DNA of 64,000 bases from Mesomycoplasma ovipneumoniae. GTDB taxonomy: Bacteria > Bacillota_I > Bacilli_A > Mycoplasmatales > Metamycoplasmataceae. Under the pieces are notes generated by a model. It was not told the origin of the DNA. It was given only the letters and a program-made list of their open reading frames with translations, and ran no database searches. How positions within the stretch are numbered: position 1 is the first letter of the stretch; each line of letters starts with the position of its first letter. The position numbers and the translations under genes are program-made. Below, piece by piece: positions 34,250-46,164 of the stretch. The stretch is from the NCBI RefSeq assembly GCF_038095975.1, contig NZ_CP146003.1, forward strand, positions 248,001 through 312,000. The letters are read 5' to 3'.

Positions 34250-34891
34250 TTGAAAATTGATTTTGTAAAAGCAGGTTTTTGAAGACGTTCCTTTGCAGGA
34301 TTAATTGATTTTGTATTTCTTTTTCTTACTTTTTTAGTATTTTTCTACCTATTTTTGGTATTAACTGAGTGATCAAAAATAAAATTTTACCTTTGAATTA
34401 TAACTGTTTTTTTACTTGTAATTTTTTACCGCATTTTTTTAATTATTTTTTTAAAGCAAACAATTGGACTGTTTTTAACAAAAACTAAACTTGTTTTTTT
34501 TGATGAAAACCCTAATTTTTCCAAAAAATTCTGAATTTTACTAAAAAGGGAAACATTTTTAAGTCTTAATTGAATATTTTCACTTTTGTTTTCCTCAATT
34601 ATTTTAGATCTGAGTTTTGGAATTGATCTTAACTTTTTTCAAACTTTTAAAAGTTCAAGTCAAAATTTAACTTTTTTCCAACAAATTAGCTTAAGTTTTC
34701 CCGCTTTATTTTCAAAAGTTAACTTTTTCTTCTTAATTGTAAATAACCTCTCAATTTTAGGTTCAAAAAAATTAACAATTATTGATTCTTTTTCTAAAAC
34801 AACTATTTGCTTGAAAAAAACGCTTATAAAAGCGGATTATTTAAGTTCAATTCATGCAAATTTTAGTTCAATTCATTGGGAGGTTAATTAA
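34250..34891 (+). CDS. RDD-family-like membrane protein
   Basis: 213 codons from a TTG at 34250 (AAGAAGGATAAAA upstream), with four TGA Trp. The N-terminal RRSFAGLIDFVFLF fits the RDD pattern of an Arg and an Asp in the first membrane helix; two helices follow, then further hydrophobic segments. No catalytic motif. Function unknown; RDD proteins have been linked to ion transport in other bacteria. It lies between asnS (16 bases) and uvrD (2 bases), so it is co-transcribed with them. Confidence 0.65.
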
Positions 34892-34893
34892 TC

Positions 34894-37152
34894 ATGTCAT
34901 CACAAAATATTCTTTCACAACTAAATGACAAACAAAAAATCGCTGTTATTAGCAATAGTTCGCATCTCAGAATCGTTGCAGGCGCCGGAACCGGAAAAAC
35001 AACTGTTTTAACAAAAAAAATTGCCTATATTATTAATGAATCCTTGGCATATCCCAATCGGATTTTAGCTTTAACTTTTACAAATAAAGCAGCCGAAGAA
35101 ATGCGAACTCGTGTCGAAAAGTTGGTTCATGAAAAGGCAAAAGACGTCCAAATTTTAACTTTTCACTCACTATGTAATTTAATTTTGCGAACTGAAGCAA
35201 AAAATATTGTTGAAATTGACGAAATTCAGATAGATGATTACCGTTTTAATATAATTGACGAGCAAGATCAGCGTAAAATTATTGAAAAACTTTTAGGTGC
35301 AAATCTTAAAACTACTGAAGATAAAGACGATAAAAAAATTAGTGCATTTCAAGCGATTGAATTTATTTCAAGAGCCAAAAATCTAGAGCAATCCCCAGCT
35401 CAAGCGCTCAAGCTCGCAAATACTAAGGCTGAATTAATTAAGGCCAATGTTTATAAAAATTATATCGAAAAAACAAGGGAAAATAACATAATTGACTTTG
35501 ACGACTTACTGCTTTATACTAAAATAGCATTTGAAAAAAGCCCACAAATTGCAAAGCGTTGACAGAAAAAATTTGACTTTGTGCTAGTTGATGAATTTCA
35601 AGACACCTCGTTAATTCAGTATTCTATTTTAAAATATTTTATCAAAGATAATACAAAATTATTTGTTGTTGGCGATCCTGATCAGACTATTTATTCCTGA
35701 AGAGGTGCTGATCCATCGCTTATTCTTAATTTAGAAAATGATTATCCTGATTTACAAACAGTAATTCTTGACAAAAATTACCGTTCAACACAAAATATTC
35801 TTGATGCGGCCAACCATTTAATTGCAAATAATAAAAACCGAATAAAAAAGAATTTAGTAGCTCATTCAACCGAAAAAATTGATATTCATTTTGAAGATCT
35901 TGGCAATGAAAGAGGCGCTGAAGTTGATTGAATTTATGAGACTATCCAAAATTTAATCACAAAAAACAAAGTAAATTATCGCGATATTGCAATTTTAGCA
36001 CGTTCAAATTTTTATTTTGCACAAATAATTAACAAATTTGATGCCTACAATATCCCTTATATAAAACACGGAAATTCTCCTCTTGCTGCAAAAAAAGAAG
36101 TTCGTGAAGCTATTTATTTTTTAAAAGTCATTGAAAATTCTGATCCTTATGCTTTTGAGCAAATTATTAATGTGCCTGCAAAAAAAATTGGTGCAATAAC
36201 AATTAACAAACTAAATGATTTGGCGGCTAAATTTGAACTAAATTTGTACGATTTTTTATTTAAATACTATTCAGGAAAAATCAATTTAAAAGATACTCAC
36301 GGTAAAATTCCGCTAACTATTGAAAATCAAGCCAAAATTAAAAATCTTTTTGAACGAATAACCGCCGCAAGACGTTTCAAGATTGAAATTGAAGAAAAAA
36401 ATCCGACAGTTTTTAAACTTTTTTCGCAAGTTCTTGACTCTTTTTTGAAAAAAATTAACTACTTTAGCTCAATAAAAGACCCTAAACAAGAAGAAGACAC
36501 AAAAGAACTTTTAGGAAAATATTACGAATCACTAGATAATTGACAAATCCAAAATCCTAACAAAAAATTAGCTGACTACCTTGATTATGCAGTTATTTCT
36601 CACTTTGAACAAACTGAAAGCCCAAATCGAATTAACTTATTAACTGTTCATTCTTCAAAAGGACTTGAATTTGAGTATGTTTTTTTAGTTGGAATGAATC
36701 AAGGGGTCTTCCCTTCGCAAAAAGTTCTTGACCAAAATCTTGAGAGCGAATACGAAGAAGAAAGAAGGCTAGCATTTGTCGCAGTAACCCGTGCAAAAAA
36801 AGTTTTATATATAACAAACGGATTTCGTGGTAGTTTTCATAATGATTTTGGTCGCCGTTGAAAATCTAATCAAAATTCAATTTCACCGTTTATTAAAGAG
36901 ATGAAAATTAAGGCTGAACAGTTTTATCAATTTCGTAAACTTGATGCAACTGGAAAGCTTAATTACCAAAAAACTGATTCAGAAAATGTTGAATTTGCCC
37001 CTGGAAATCACATATCTCATCTAAAATTTGGTAAAGGAATCATTTTGGAAGTGCGCGCTGACTCAATTTTGGTCAAATTTTTCGATATTCCTGGTGATAA
37101 AGGGATAAAAACACTTGTTAAAACTCATAAGTCCATTGAAAAAATTTCGTAA
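34894..37152 (+). CDS. pcrA: UvrD/PcrA-type DNA helicase
   Basis: 752 codons with TGA Trp throughout. SF1A motifs in order: LNDKQKIAV, Walker A AGAGTGKT (29-36), TFTNKAAEEMR (Ia), VDEFQD (II, D233), VVGDPDQTIYSWRGAD (III), LDKNYRSTQNI (IV), TVHSSKGLEFEYVFLVG (V), EERRLAFVAVTRAKK (VI). Full 1A/1B/2A/2B layout, a 3'-5' helicase for repair and replication. Short C-terminal tail with GKGIILEV, as in PcrA. GAGG precedes the ATG. Symbol uvrD is equally usable. Confidence 0.95.
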
Positions 37153-37154
37153 AA

Positions 37155-38582
37155 ATGTCTGCACAAATTCAAACTTATTTAATAGTTGCGCTAATTTTGC
37201 TAATTAGTATTTTTTTTGTTTGCTTTTTGATCATAGTTTTACTTTTTGCCAATAATAAAAAAACAAAAATTCTCCCTTTAATTCCTTTTACTTATGATGC
37301 CGATTTAAAAAGAATCCGTGTGAGCGATGTTTTTTCACTTCCTAGTTTGAAATATATTGTTGAAAACAACAATTTACTAACAGGACTTTGGGTGAGTCAA
37401 TCTGATTTTATTTCGCTCCTTGAAGAGCCATACCAAAAATTATTTCTTTCACGGATTAACCATTGAAGAAAAGGTTCAATTACAGTCAAATTTCAAAAAA
37501 GGTTCCTTTTTAACAATAATTTTCAAGTTTTTTTTCAGGATAGCTCAAAAAACGGCTTTGTTCTGATCCAAATCCAAAAATCAATTTTTGACATAGCTAA
37601 ATACAAAAAAAAATTTAAAAATCGACTAGTTGACAAACTAATTCTTGATTTTGCAAGTCCAAGTTTTCTGGTAAGTTTTAGTTTTCCTTTTGAAATAACG
37701 GCTGATTTTGCTAAAAATTTTTATATTTCGTACAACAAAATTCTGCCTTTTTTTGTTAAAATTTCTAATTTTTCCATTTTTTACTTTGAAAATATTTTGA
37801 TTATGCAAATATGTGCAAAATCACCTAAAATGCTGGAAAAAATTAGAAATTCATACAAAAATTTTGCAAAAACCCATAATTTAGGTAACTTTTTGTCTTG
37901 AGTAATTATAAATTTAGACAGTCAAATAAATTATGACTGAAAAATAGAAATAAAAAAATTTTTTAACCTAATAACAGCAAAAAAAGCCTCATTTCTCGAG
38001 GTAAATTCAAGCAGCGGGCAGTTTAAGTCAATTATTGACAATAAAAGTCAAGTTCAGCAAACATTTAATATACAAAATCATTTTCTTGCCCATATTTATC
38101 AATTTGATAATAAAAACCCTGTTTATAGCGTCTTTGATTTGGACTTTCATAGCAACCAAAAAATCGATGAAATATTAAAATTTTTAACTCAAAACCCGTC
38201 ATATGATCATTCGCAAAATATTTACAAAATTAACTATATAATCGCACAAAAACTTCGTAATTTTCCAATTGATTTTGGAAAATTAACATTTTTAATTGAA
38301 ACAGAAATTAATATACCAGAAACAAATATTAGTCATATTCCTAATATTTGTTATCAAAAAATAGTTGATTCTAAGCTTTTTTATTATCTAGCAATTAATA
38401 AACCGCCTTTTTTATTCATTAAAAATCTTAATGATTTTACCGATTTTAGCGATGGAAATGACATTGTTGTCTCATCACTTGGCGAATATGCACGTCGTGA
38501 AAAAGTAAAAGTCGTTTTTAAAAAGCAAGATATAACAAAATTTAACTTTGGGAATAAGAATTTTCCTCTCTATTATTGGTAA
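37155..38582 (+). CDS. unknown membrane-anchored protein
   Basis: 475 codons with TGA Trp, verified open. One strong N-terminal membrane helix (residues ~7-31), then a short linker (NNKKTKILPL) and ~430 cytosolic or extracellular residues without a motif that I recognise. The order (two bases after pcrA, ~100 bases before ruvA) suggests an operon of DNA-repair genes but gives no function. The body is rich in F, K, N and I and looks folded rather than disordered. Confidence 0.7.
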
Positions 38583-38686
38583 AAAATAGTAAAATTTGCT
38601 TCTTTTTCCTAATTTTTTCCTTTTTTTGGCCAAAAGCGGTTAAAAAATTAATTTAGGTTGCAACAAATTACTATAAGGGAGCAAAA

Positions 38687-39352
38687 ATGCAAATTTATCA
38701 ATATGGAAAAATTGTCTCAAAAAATAAAAATTATTTAATTATTGAAAATCAAGGAAGCGGATATTTACTGTATGTGCCGCGGATTGACCGTTTTAATATC
38801 GATGAAAATAGAAAAATTTATCTTTACGAATATGAAAATGATTATTCAAAAATAACTTACGGATTTGCAAGCTTCCGTGAAAGAATTTTATTTGAAGATC
38901 TAATTTCAATTCAAGGGGTTGGTCCAAAAACTGCTATTTCTGTTCTTAACGGCGGTGTGCAAAACACAATTAATTTAATAGCTGGAAATGATTGAAAAGG
39001 TCTTTCAAAAATTCCTTATCTTTCCGAAAAAAATGCTAAACAAATTGTTTTTGAATTTCACGGAAAATACAAAAAATTCCTTGAGAATGACAAAAAACAA
39101 AATCAGGAAAATATTCTTGAAACTGATTCTAAAGAAGTTGATAAAACTGATGATTTGAATGATGAAATTCTCCAAAATAATTCAGTCGAAGAAAAAACAT
39201 CATCCGAACTTGAAGAAACGCTAAAAATGCTTGGCTTTAAACCTAACCAAATTAATTATGCACTGACAAAAGTTGAGCCTAATGAAAATTTCGAAAACTT
39301 AATAGAACAAGCTATCAAGATTATTTCAAATGCCAGAGAATTTAGAAGTTAG
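38687..39352 (+). CDS. ruvA: Holliday junction DNA helicase subunit RuvA
   Basis: 221 codons, with a TGA Trp at 38993-38995. OB-fold N-terminus ([16 protein letters not shown]), then the helix-hairpin-helix segments [18 protein letters not shown] and [20 protein letters not shown], an acidic linker, and the C-terminal domain III ([15 protein letters not shown]). RuvA binds four-way junctions and loads RuvB. TAAGGGAGCAAAA precedes the ATG. It overlaps ruvB by 23 bases. Confidence 0.93.
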
Positions 39353-40301
39353 GCCAACAAATTTTGATAATTTTATTGGCCAACAAAAATTGGTTGAAAC
39401 ACTGAAAATTTTAATTTCATCTTCTCAAAAACGAAAACAGGCCTTAGACCATATTTTATTTTATGGACCTCCTGGAACGGGCAAAACCACCTTAGCAAAT
39501 ATTGTAGCAAACGTTCTTGAATCCAAAATTAAGTACGTCCAAGGACCATTGCTCGAAAAAAAGGCCGATGTTCTTGCTGTTTTAGCAAATATTTCTCAAG
39601 ACACAATTCTTTTTATTGACGAAATTCACGGAATTAATAAAAATATTGAAGAGCTTTTATATTCAGCAATGGAGGAATTTGTAATTGATCTACAAATTGG
39701 TGTTGATGGCGAGCAAAAAATTATGCGGATGAAATTACCTCATTTTACACTAATTGCTGCATCAACAAAACTAGCACAAATTTCAACACCTTTGCAAAAC
39801 AGATTTGGTTATATTGCTAAAATTGTCAACTATACAACTGATGAAATGGTTCAAATTATTTCAAATTCGGCAGCCATTTTGAAACTGGAAGTCAACAAGG
39901 AAATTATTAAATACATTGCTAGTTTTTCAAACAACACTCCCCGGATTGCTAATAATTTATTAAAAAGAATTCGCGATTTTGCACTTGTTTTGAATAAAAA
40001 GAAAATTGACCGTGAAATTGTCAACAAAACTTTTGACAGCATTGGTATTTATAACCAAGGTCTTTCGCAAATAAACATTGAATATTTAAATACCCTATTC
40101 AAAATTTTTAAAGGAAAATCTGTCGCACTCGATGTGCTTGCCAATGTTTTAAAAGAACATCGCCAAACAATTATTAATATAATTGAGCCACCACTGATTG
40201 AAAAAGAATTAATTGAAAAAACTCCCAGAGGTCGCCGAATAACTTCAAAAGGTAAGCAATATTTAACTGATTTAACTACTAAAGATGAAAAAAACACCTA
40301 A
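39330..40301 (+). CDS. ruvB: Holliday junction DNA helicase motor RuvB
   Basis: 323 codons. N-terminal [13 protein letters not shown], Walker A GPPGTGKT (46-53), Walker B FIDEIH (95-100), sensor 1 [10 protein letters not shown], arginine finger PLQNRFG, C-terminal winged helix [15 protein letters not shown]. Drives branch migration with RuvA. As usual in mycoplasmas no ruvC accompanies it in this window. A terminator follows its stop at 40295-40328. Confidence 0.96.
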   Translation: MPENLEVRPTNFDNFIGQQKLVETLKILISSSQKRKQALDHILFYGPPGTGKTTLANIVANVLESKIKYVQGPLLEKKADVLAVLANISQDTILFIDEIHGINKNIEELLYSAMEEFVIDLQIGVDGEQKIMRMKLPHFTLIAASTKLAQISTPLQNRFGYIAKIVNYTTDEMVQIISNSAAILKLEVNKEIIKYIASFSNNTPRIANNLLKRIRDFALVLNKKKIDREIVNKTFDSIGIYNQGLSQINIEYLNTLFKIFKGKSVALDVLANVLKEHRQTIINIIEPPLIEKELIEKTPRGRRITSKGKQYLTDLTTKDEKNT

Positions 40302-40359
40302 AAAAGCGTAACCTTTTTAGGTGTTTTTGTTTTAATATGTACTAATTTATCCCTATTTT
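40295..40359 (+). repeat. left flanking direct repeat of R3, with ruvB terminator
   Basis: 65 bp matching 40887-40951 at 63 of 65 positions. Contains the stem CACCTAAAAA...TTTTTAGGTG, the ruvB terminator. Confidence 0.9.
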
Positions 40360-40360
40360 C

Positions 40361-40888
40361 CTGAGTTTTCCAGTTTGATGGCAAAAATTCACTTTTTAGT
40401 CAATTAAATACGCAAAAATACCAGTAAATACGGGTTTTGAGGCTAAAATCTTAATTTTTATAGTTTTGAAATTAACCTTTTGCAAAAAAATTTTAAAAAA
40501 ATGCTTGGTCTAAAATAAAATTATGTTATAATAATCCTAACTAAGAATGAATTAATAAATTTTGAGATTAGAATTAAAGGGGAATTAATTATATTTTTTG
40601 CATGATAAAATCAAAAAATGCGAATTATCCATTATATTTTTAAATATGATGGAATGCCTTAAATTTAACCGTTTATAAATCTATAAATTTTGGGCTTTTG
40701 GTTATTGTTCTTTCAAAACTTCATATATTTTTTTAGGCTCGCTGCAAATAAAAACGAGTTTTCTATTTGCATTGAGTTTAAATAGTAGTTGTATTTTTTA
40801 TGATTTTTGCCAGTGTTTTAACTAAAAAAGGTAGTTTAAATATTTTATAATTTTGCTTTTTAAGTTAAAAACGACGAAAAACCGGGCA
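40361..40888 (+). repeat. dispersed element R3 (right end lost)
   Basis: ~528 bp, + orientation. Left end CTGAGTTTTCCAGTTTGATG is intact. -35 40505-40510, -10 40527-40532, spacer 16; A7-T4-A7 tract as in R1. The mini-ORF has decayed to ATA-TTT-TTT-GCA-TGA-TAA after AAAGGGG. Stem-loops I and II are recognisable. Homology stops near 40870, then only AAAACCGGGCAC of the right end remains before the flanking repeat. Confidence 0.8.
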
Positions 40889-40951
40889 CCTAAAAAAGTG
40901 CAACCTTTTTAGGTGTTTTTGTTTTAATATGTACTAATTTATCCCTATTTT
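40887..40951 (-). repeat. right flanking direct repeat of R3
   Basis: Second copy of 40295-40359. It includes a terminator stem and the last ~20 codons of the minus-strand gene at 40890. Confidence 0.9.
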
Positions 40952-42770
40952 TATGAACAAATTTTAAAAAATCTCAAACCATTATCATCGCTATAACATC
41001 ATTTTGGCAATAAATTTGTAAATTTTTTCTAGTTTCTATTCACTCAATATCTCCAATGTAATTGAAATAACGATCAACGGCTTTAATCATTGCCTCAAGA
41101 CCATTTTTTACAGCTAATTTTTTATAAGGTGTTATTAAGTGATCTAAATTATAATTATATTTATTAATAAAATTTTCAATTTTTTTAATTGAGTAAAAAC
41201 CTTTAAGATCAGAAATGACAATTCAATATTTTGAAAATGGATCTTTTAAATCGATAGTTTTTGCAATTATTTCATCAACTTTTTTTTGATATCTTTGAAT
41301 TTTTGCAATGGCCTCATGATATGGATTATTTCTTTGGTAATGCATAAAAATTATGTTCACCATTTCTTTAAGTCTTGTAAGTTCGTATGATTTGTTAAAA
41401 ACAACGTAAAAATCAGCACTTTCGAGATAAATTTTATCAATTATTTTGCAAAAATTATCCCAACTATAAGTTTTAGGATCAAAAACAACATTAGTTTCGT
41501 TAAAATCCTGAGGCAAAATTTCGCCATTGTCAGTAACAACAATCGAAACTTGGGTAACAATTTGTTGAAAAGGCTGAGCATAATCTATAGCTGGAAAAGG
41601 CAAGGAAAGAGCTTCGAAATCATACCAAACGATTTTTTTTCCATTCATTTTATTAATGAAGGTTTCTAAATTTTCAAGTTCATTAATAATTATTGAATTA
41701 CTTTTTTTGAAAAAATTATATCAATATGAATTTGTTTCAAAAAAAATGAGCCTGGATTCATCATTAACAAGTGATAAAATTTTTCTAGAATTTAAAAGTG
41801 TTCCGCTAATACCAGTCAGTTGAGGATAAAACTGTTCAACAAGGAAAGCAAAGTTAGCACTTTTTTCAAAGGCGCTGTTATCAATTTCGCTAGGTTTAGT
41901 AAATTTTGTTACATTTTTAGCATCAATTATCTCATCAATAGCAATATTGACAGGGATCATGTGAATCACTTTTTTATCTTTAACCTTAGAAATTTTTTCA
42001 ATTTGATTTCTGAATAAGTTGTTTATTATTTTATTGTTTTCTAAAAATGTATTATCCCAAAACTCATTTAAACTAAGGCCATTTTGCTTTGCAATTTTTT
42101 TTGCAAGAAAAATATTTCCACTTTCAGAATCAGCTTTGGATACAGTTTTTGCTGATTTATACCTTGAAATTCAGAATGTTTCATGAAATTCAATTTTATT
42201 TTTTATTGGATGTTCAACTGTGTTAATTAAAAAATAAGATACCTCATCAATCGGGTTTAAATCACCGCTGATTTCTCGAAGCATATAATTTGATATTCAA
42301 AAATCTCAATTTGCTCTTAAATAATCTTTGACTTTAGTTGAGGTAGAAAGTTTTAAAATACTTAATTTTTTGTTAAAAACAAAAAAAACTGACGGATTAG
42401 CCGATGCATTTTTATATTCAAAGGCAGGATTGAAAATTATATCGCATTTTTGATTTTTATAAAAATCAATTGTTTGCTCAATTTTTTCATCAATAGAAAT
42501 TTTAGAAACAAGGCAAACTTTTTTGTCAGCAAACTTTTCTTTTATATAAAAGTAAAATGTTTTGTTAAAACTTTTAAAAATATTTTCATGTAATTCGGGA
42601 AATTTTATTTCATTTTCATGAAAAGAGTCAAAATCTCAAAGTTCTTGACCAAAATCATCATTATCATCTATGTCAGCTTGATCTGAATTTTGTGCATCTG
42701 GATTGTTTCAAATAAAATATTTTTGTTGAGTATGCAATTTAAAGTAACGAGAAAAATTAATTCTTTCCAT
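40890..42770 (-). CDS. DUF2779-like protein with DEDD exonuclease motifs
   Basis: 626 codons, TGA Trp throughout. The C-terminal third matches the DUF2779 pattern: VWYDFEALSLPFP (exonuclease motif I, D-x-E), VVFNKSYELTRL (motif II), SDLKGFYSIKKI and IYCQNDVIAMIMV (motif III Asp). Upstream, IIFNPAFEYKNA and LKLSTSTKVKDYL resemble the Cas4-like PD-(D/E)XK part of these proteins, but the expected E-x-K reads LKL, so that site looks dead. Function unknown; a nucleic-acid 3'-5' exonuclease is inferred. It starts 22 bases after the lipoprotein gene. The 3' end lies in the R3 flanking repeat. Confidence 0.7.
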
Positions 42771-42792
42771 TTAAATACAAAACCCTTGATAA

Positions 42793-43950
42793 TTAGGTAT
42801 CTATTTGAAATTTCTGGTCTAAAATTGCCGGGTTAATTTTCAAAATATTTGGCGAATCAACAAGATTTTGATCAAAAATATGACTGTCAGTAAAAAGTTT
42901 ATTATAACCGCCAACAATTTTATAAAAATTATTTTGTGATCTTCAAGGCAATTTTACTCTAAAAATAAAAGTATTATCTTCATTTTCGACAGGTCTTAAA
43001 TAATTTGCTAAATATTCAATATCTTTATTGTTAATTTGATCAAATCCAGTTTGGACCGCTGTATTTTCGCGTTTAAAAACAAGACTATAATTATTTACAG
43101 TGTTAATTTTAACTACACCAGGACTAAATTTAACTTTAAAATCAACGTCAATATTTTGAAGATCACTATGAATTTGGCCTGGGAATTTACTGTTAGAAAC
43201 TTCAACACCAACGATATCACCATCGGTTCTAAAAGTTAATGGGAATAAATTCTCATCAAAACTTAGCATGTTACCTTTTTGATCATAAAGCCCGGAAATT
43301 ATGTAAGTTGTGTCTCGCTCAAGATTTTTTAGGCTTACATATAATGACTGATCAGATCTTAAGTTATGTATAAAAGTTTGTGTTTCAGGATTAGATCGAA
43401 GTGCGTTTGCTTTTCTATATTGAACATCGATTGGCTGTGAGTTCAAAGTTGTATCAGAAAGTGAAACCTTAAAATCATATTGGCTTGAAGGGTCGGTTGC
43501 ATCTAGTTTTTGGAATGAACCAGGAATTATTGTTGGATTTGGATTAGTTTGAAAAACATTTCCACGAACAAATAATTGCTCTTCTTCTTGGCCGTTAATG
43601 CGAGTAATTCTAACAACATATTTAGTTTTTGCGTCTAAATTGTTAATTTTTAGCAAAATTTTGGGCTTATTGTCATGAAGTGTGCGAAAAGCTGAAAATT
43701 TAACCTGCTCATAGTTTTCGGTGTTTTCTTTTCTCAATTCAACTTTGAATGTTTTAGCTATATTGTCTTGTGGAGTTAGTGCAATATTATTTAGCAAAAG
43801 TTCGACAGATTTTGACTGTATATTCTGAATTGAAATTTCAGGAATTTCGCTATCTGTGCATGCAACAAAAATAACAGGTACGGATGCAAATAAACCTGTC
43901 TGAAGTGTCAAAAATTTTATTTTTCTTTTAAAATTTTTTATTTTTTCCAT
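42793..43950 (-). CDS. lipoprotein with fibronectin-III-like repeats
   Basis: 385 codons, with a TGA Trp at 42943-42945. An ATG at 43959 is also in frame; 43950 is preferred for its spacing from TTTAGGAATGAGGAAA. Signal peptide ends VIFVAC, lipid-attached Cys 31. The mature part holds repeated ~100-residue beta-sandwich-like units with ILLKINNLDAKTKYVVRI and VSLKNLERDTTYIISGL, the FnIII pattern of a hydrophobic strand then NL...TxY. Surface protein, perhaps in adhesion. Probably co-transcribed with the DUF2779-like gene. Confidence 0.75.
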
Positions 43951-44084
43951 TTTCCTCATTCCTAAATAAAAAATTATACCACAAACTGCTGAAATTATTG
44001 CTTTTAATAAGTATTTAAAATTTAATTTTTTTGCTTTTTTGTCTAAAAGCCAAAAAAATCAATCAAACAAAGCACCACAAAAAT

Positions 44085-44100
44085 AAATATAATCGAATAA
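44085..44100 (+). promoter_or_regulatory. putative uvrB promoter -10 region
   Basis: TATAAT within AAATATAATCG near 44089-44095, ~60 bases before the uvrB ATG; no clear -35 box. Confidence 0.35.
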
Positions 44101-44154
44101 AGGAAATTTGTGCTAAAATTTCTCTTATTCTCCAAAAAAACGGTCTGATTTCAA

Positions 44155-46149
44155 ATGATAAGTGAAAAAAAATTTAATAAATTCAACCTTAAGTCAAATT
44201 ATAAACCTAGTGGCGACCAACCCAAAGCAATAAAAAGCATAATTCAAAACATTGAAACTGGTAAAGAATCGCAAATTTTGATGGGTGTAACTGGTTCTGG
44301 AAAAACTTTTACAATGGCAAATGTAATTGCCCACTTTAACAAACCAGTATTAGTTTTGTCACATAATAAAACGCTTGCTGCTCAATTATACACTGAATTT
44401 AAGGAATTTTTTCCTGAAAACCGAGTTGAATTTTATGTATCATACTTTGATTTTTATCGCCCCGAATCATACCTTCCTTCAAAAGATGTTTATATTGAAA
44501 AAACAAGTAAAACAAATGCTGATCTTGAAGCAATGCGAATGTCAGCCCTTAATTCGTTAATTGAACGAAATGATACTATCGTTGTTGCTTCAGTTTCGGC
44601 AATTTATGGAACTCTAAATCCGAATGAATATCATGATAATTTTTTGCTTTTAAATGTGGGTCAGGAAATAAAACCAAAAGAATTAGCCCTAAAATTAACG
44701 CGAATTAAGTATCTTAATAACTCAGTTGAGCAAAAACCGGGACTTTTTTCACTAAAAGGTGATGTAATTGAAATTTTTCCAGCATGAGATGAGACTTTTA
44801 ATATCAGGGTCGAATTTTTTGGCAATACAATCGAAAAAATCAGCACAATTCAGCCAGTTTCAAAAAAGCTAATAAAAACCTATTCGGTCTATACAATTTA
44901 TCCTGCCACTGCATATAGTGTTAAAAAATCTATAATTGACAAAGCAATTGAATCTATTAAAATTGAGCTTGAAGAGCGCCTACTTTTTTTTGAGCAAAAT
45001 AATAAACTTGTCGAAAAACAAAGGCTAAAAGACCGTGTTAATAATGATATTGACTCATTAAGTGAATTTGGAATTTGCTCTGGAATTGAAAATTATGCCC
45101 GTCATATTGACGGCCGCCAGCAAGATGAACAACCATTTTCTTTGCTTGACTATTTACCCCAAGATGCCCTAATTTTTATTGACGAGTCTCACGAGATGGT
45201 CAAGCAAATTGATGGAATGTACAAAGGTGACCGAAGTCGCAAGCAAACTCTTGTTGACTATGGTTACCGTCTTCCTTCTGCGCTTGATAATCGTCCTTTA
45301 AAATTATATGAATTTGAACAATTTAGGCAGCCTAAAATTTTTGTTTCAGCCACACCAGCTCAATATGAACTTGAAAAAACTGACGGCGAAGTTGTTAGTC
45401 AAATTATAAGGCCAACTGGATTGCTTGATCCTGAAATTATAATTGAAAATACTGATAATCAAATGGCAAAAATTTCTAAATATTTAGCTTTGCAAAAAGA
45501 GAAAAAGGAACGAACTTTAATTTTAACAACAACAAAACGAAATGCTGAGGAAATTAGTAAGTATTTGCAAGAAAAAAAATTACACAATGTTTATTATTTG
45601 CACTCAGAAATGACAACTTTTGAACGTGATGAAATTATTATTAAATTACGAAAAGGAATTTTTGATGCAATTGTTGGGATAAATTTGCTTCGTGAAGGTG
45701 TTGATATTCCGGAAGTCTCACTGATTCTTGTATTAGATGCAGGTCTTGCTTCTTTTTTAAGGTCAAAAACTTCACTAATTCAAATAATTGGCCGTGCTGC
45801 TCGAAATCAATCAGGAAAAGTAGTCCTTTTTACTGACGGAATTACAAAAATAATTCAAGAAGTTATTGATGACAATTTAGCTAAACGAAAAATTCAAATC
45901 CAACACAATCAGGAAAATAAAATAATTCCAAAAACAATAAAAAAACCAATTCCTGAAAGCATAAATCCAAATGCTCTAAAATTAAGTAAAGTTCTCCACG
46001 AGAAAAAAATGAATAAAAAAGAGATTGAAAAACAGATACAAATTTTGGAAAAAGAGATGAGAAACGCCTCTAATGCTAACCGTTTTGAAGAAGCTATTCA
46101 AATTCGGGACCTAATTGCCGAAATTAAACAAAAAGCAGATCCATTTTAA
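44155..46149 (+). CDS. uvrB: excinuclease ABC subunit B
   Basis: 664 codons, with a TGA Trp at 44785-44787. Walker A GVTGSGKT (44-51), the DNA-clamping beta-hairpin [27 protein letters not shown]-like IFIDESH, FVSATPA, helicase motifs V/VI ([24 protein letters not shown]), and a C-terminal UVR motif ([15 protein letters not shown]) that contacts UvrC. It verifies damage in nucleotide excision repair. The ribosome site is weak. Confidence 0.97.
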
Positions 46150-46164
46150 AAATAAAGTGTTAAA

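Noticed and set aside
40612..40700. Treating the R3 mini-ORF as functional
   Set aside because: Its start is ATA and the frame differs, so it was counted only as a decayed version.
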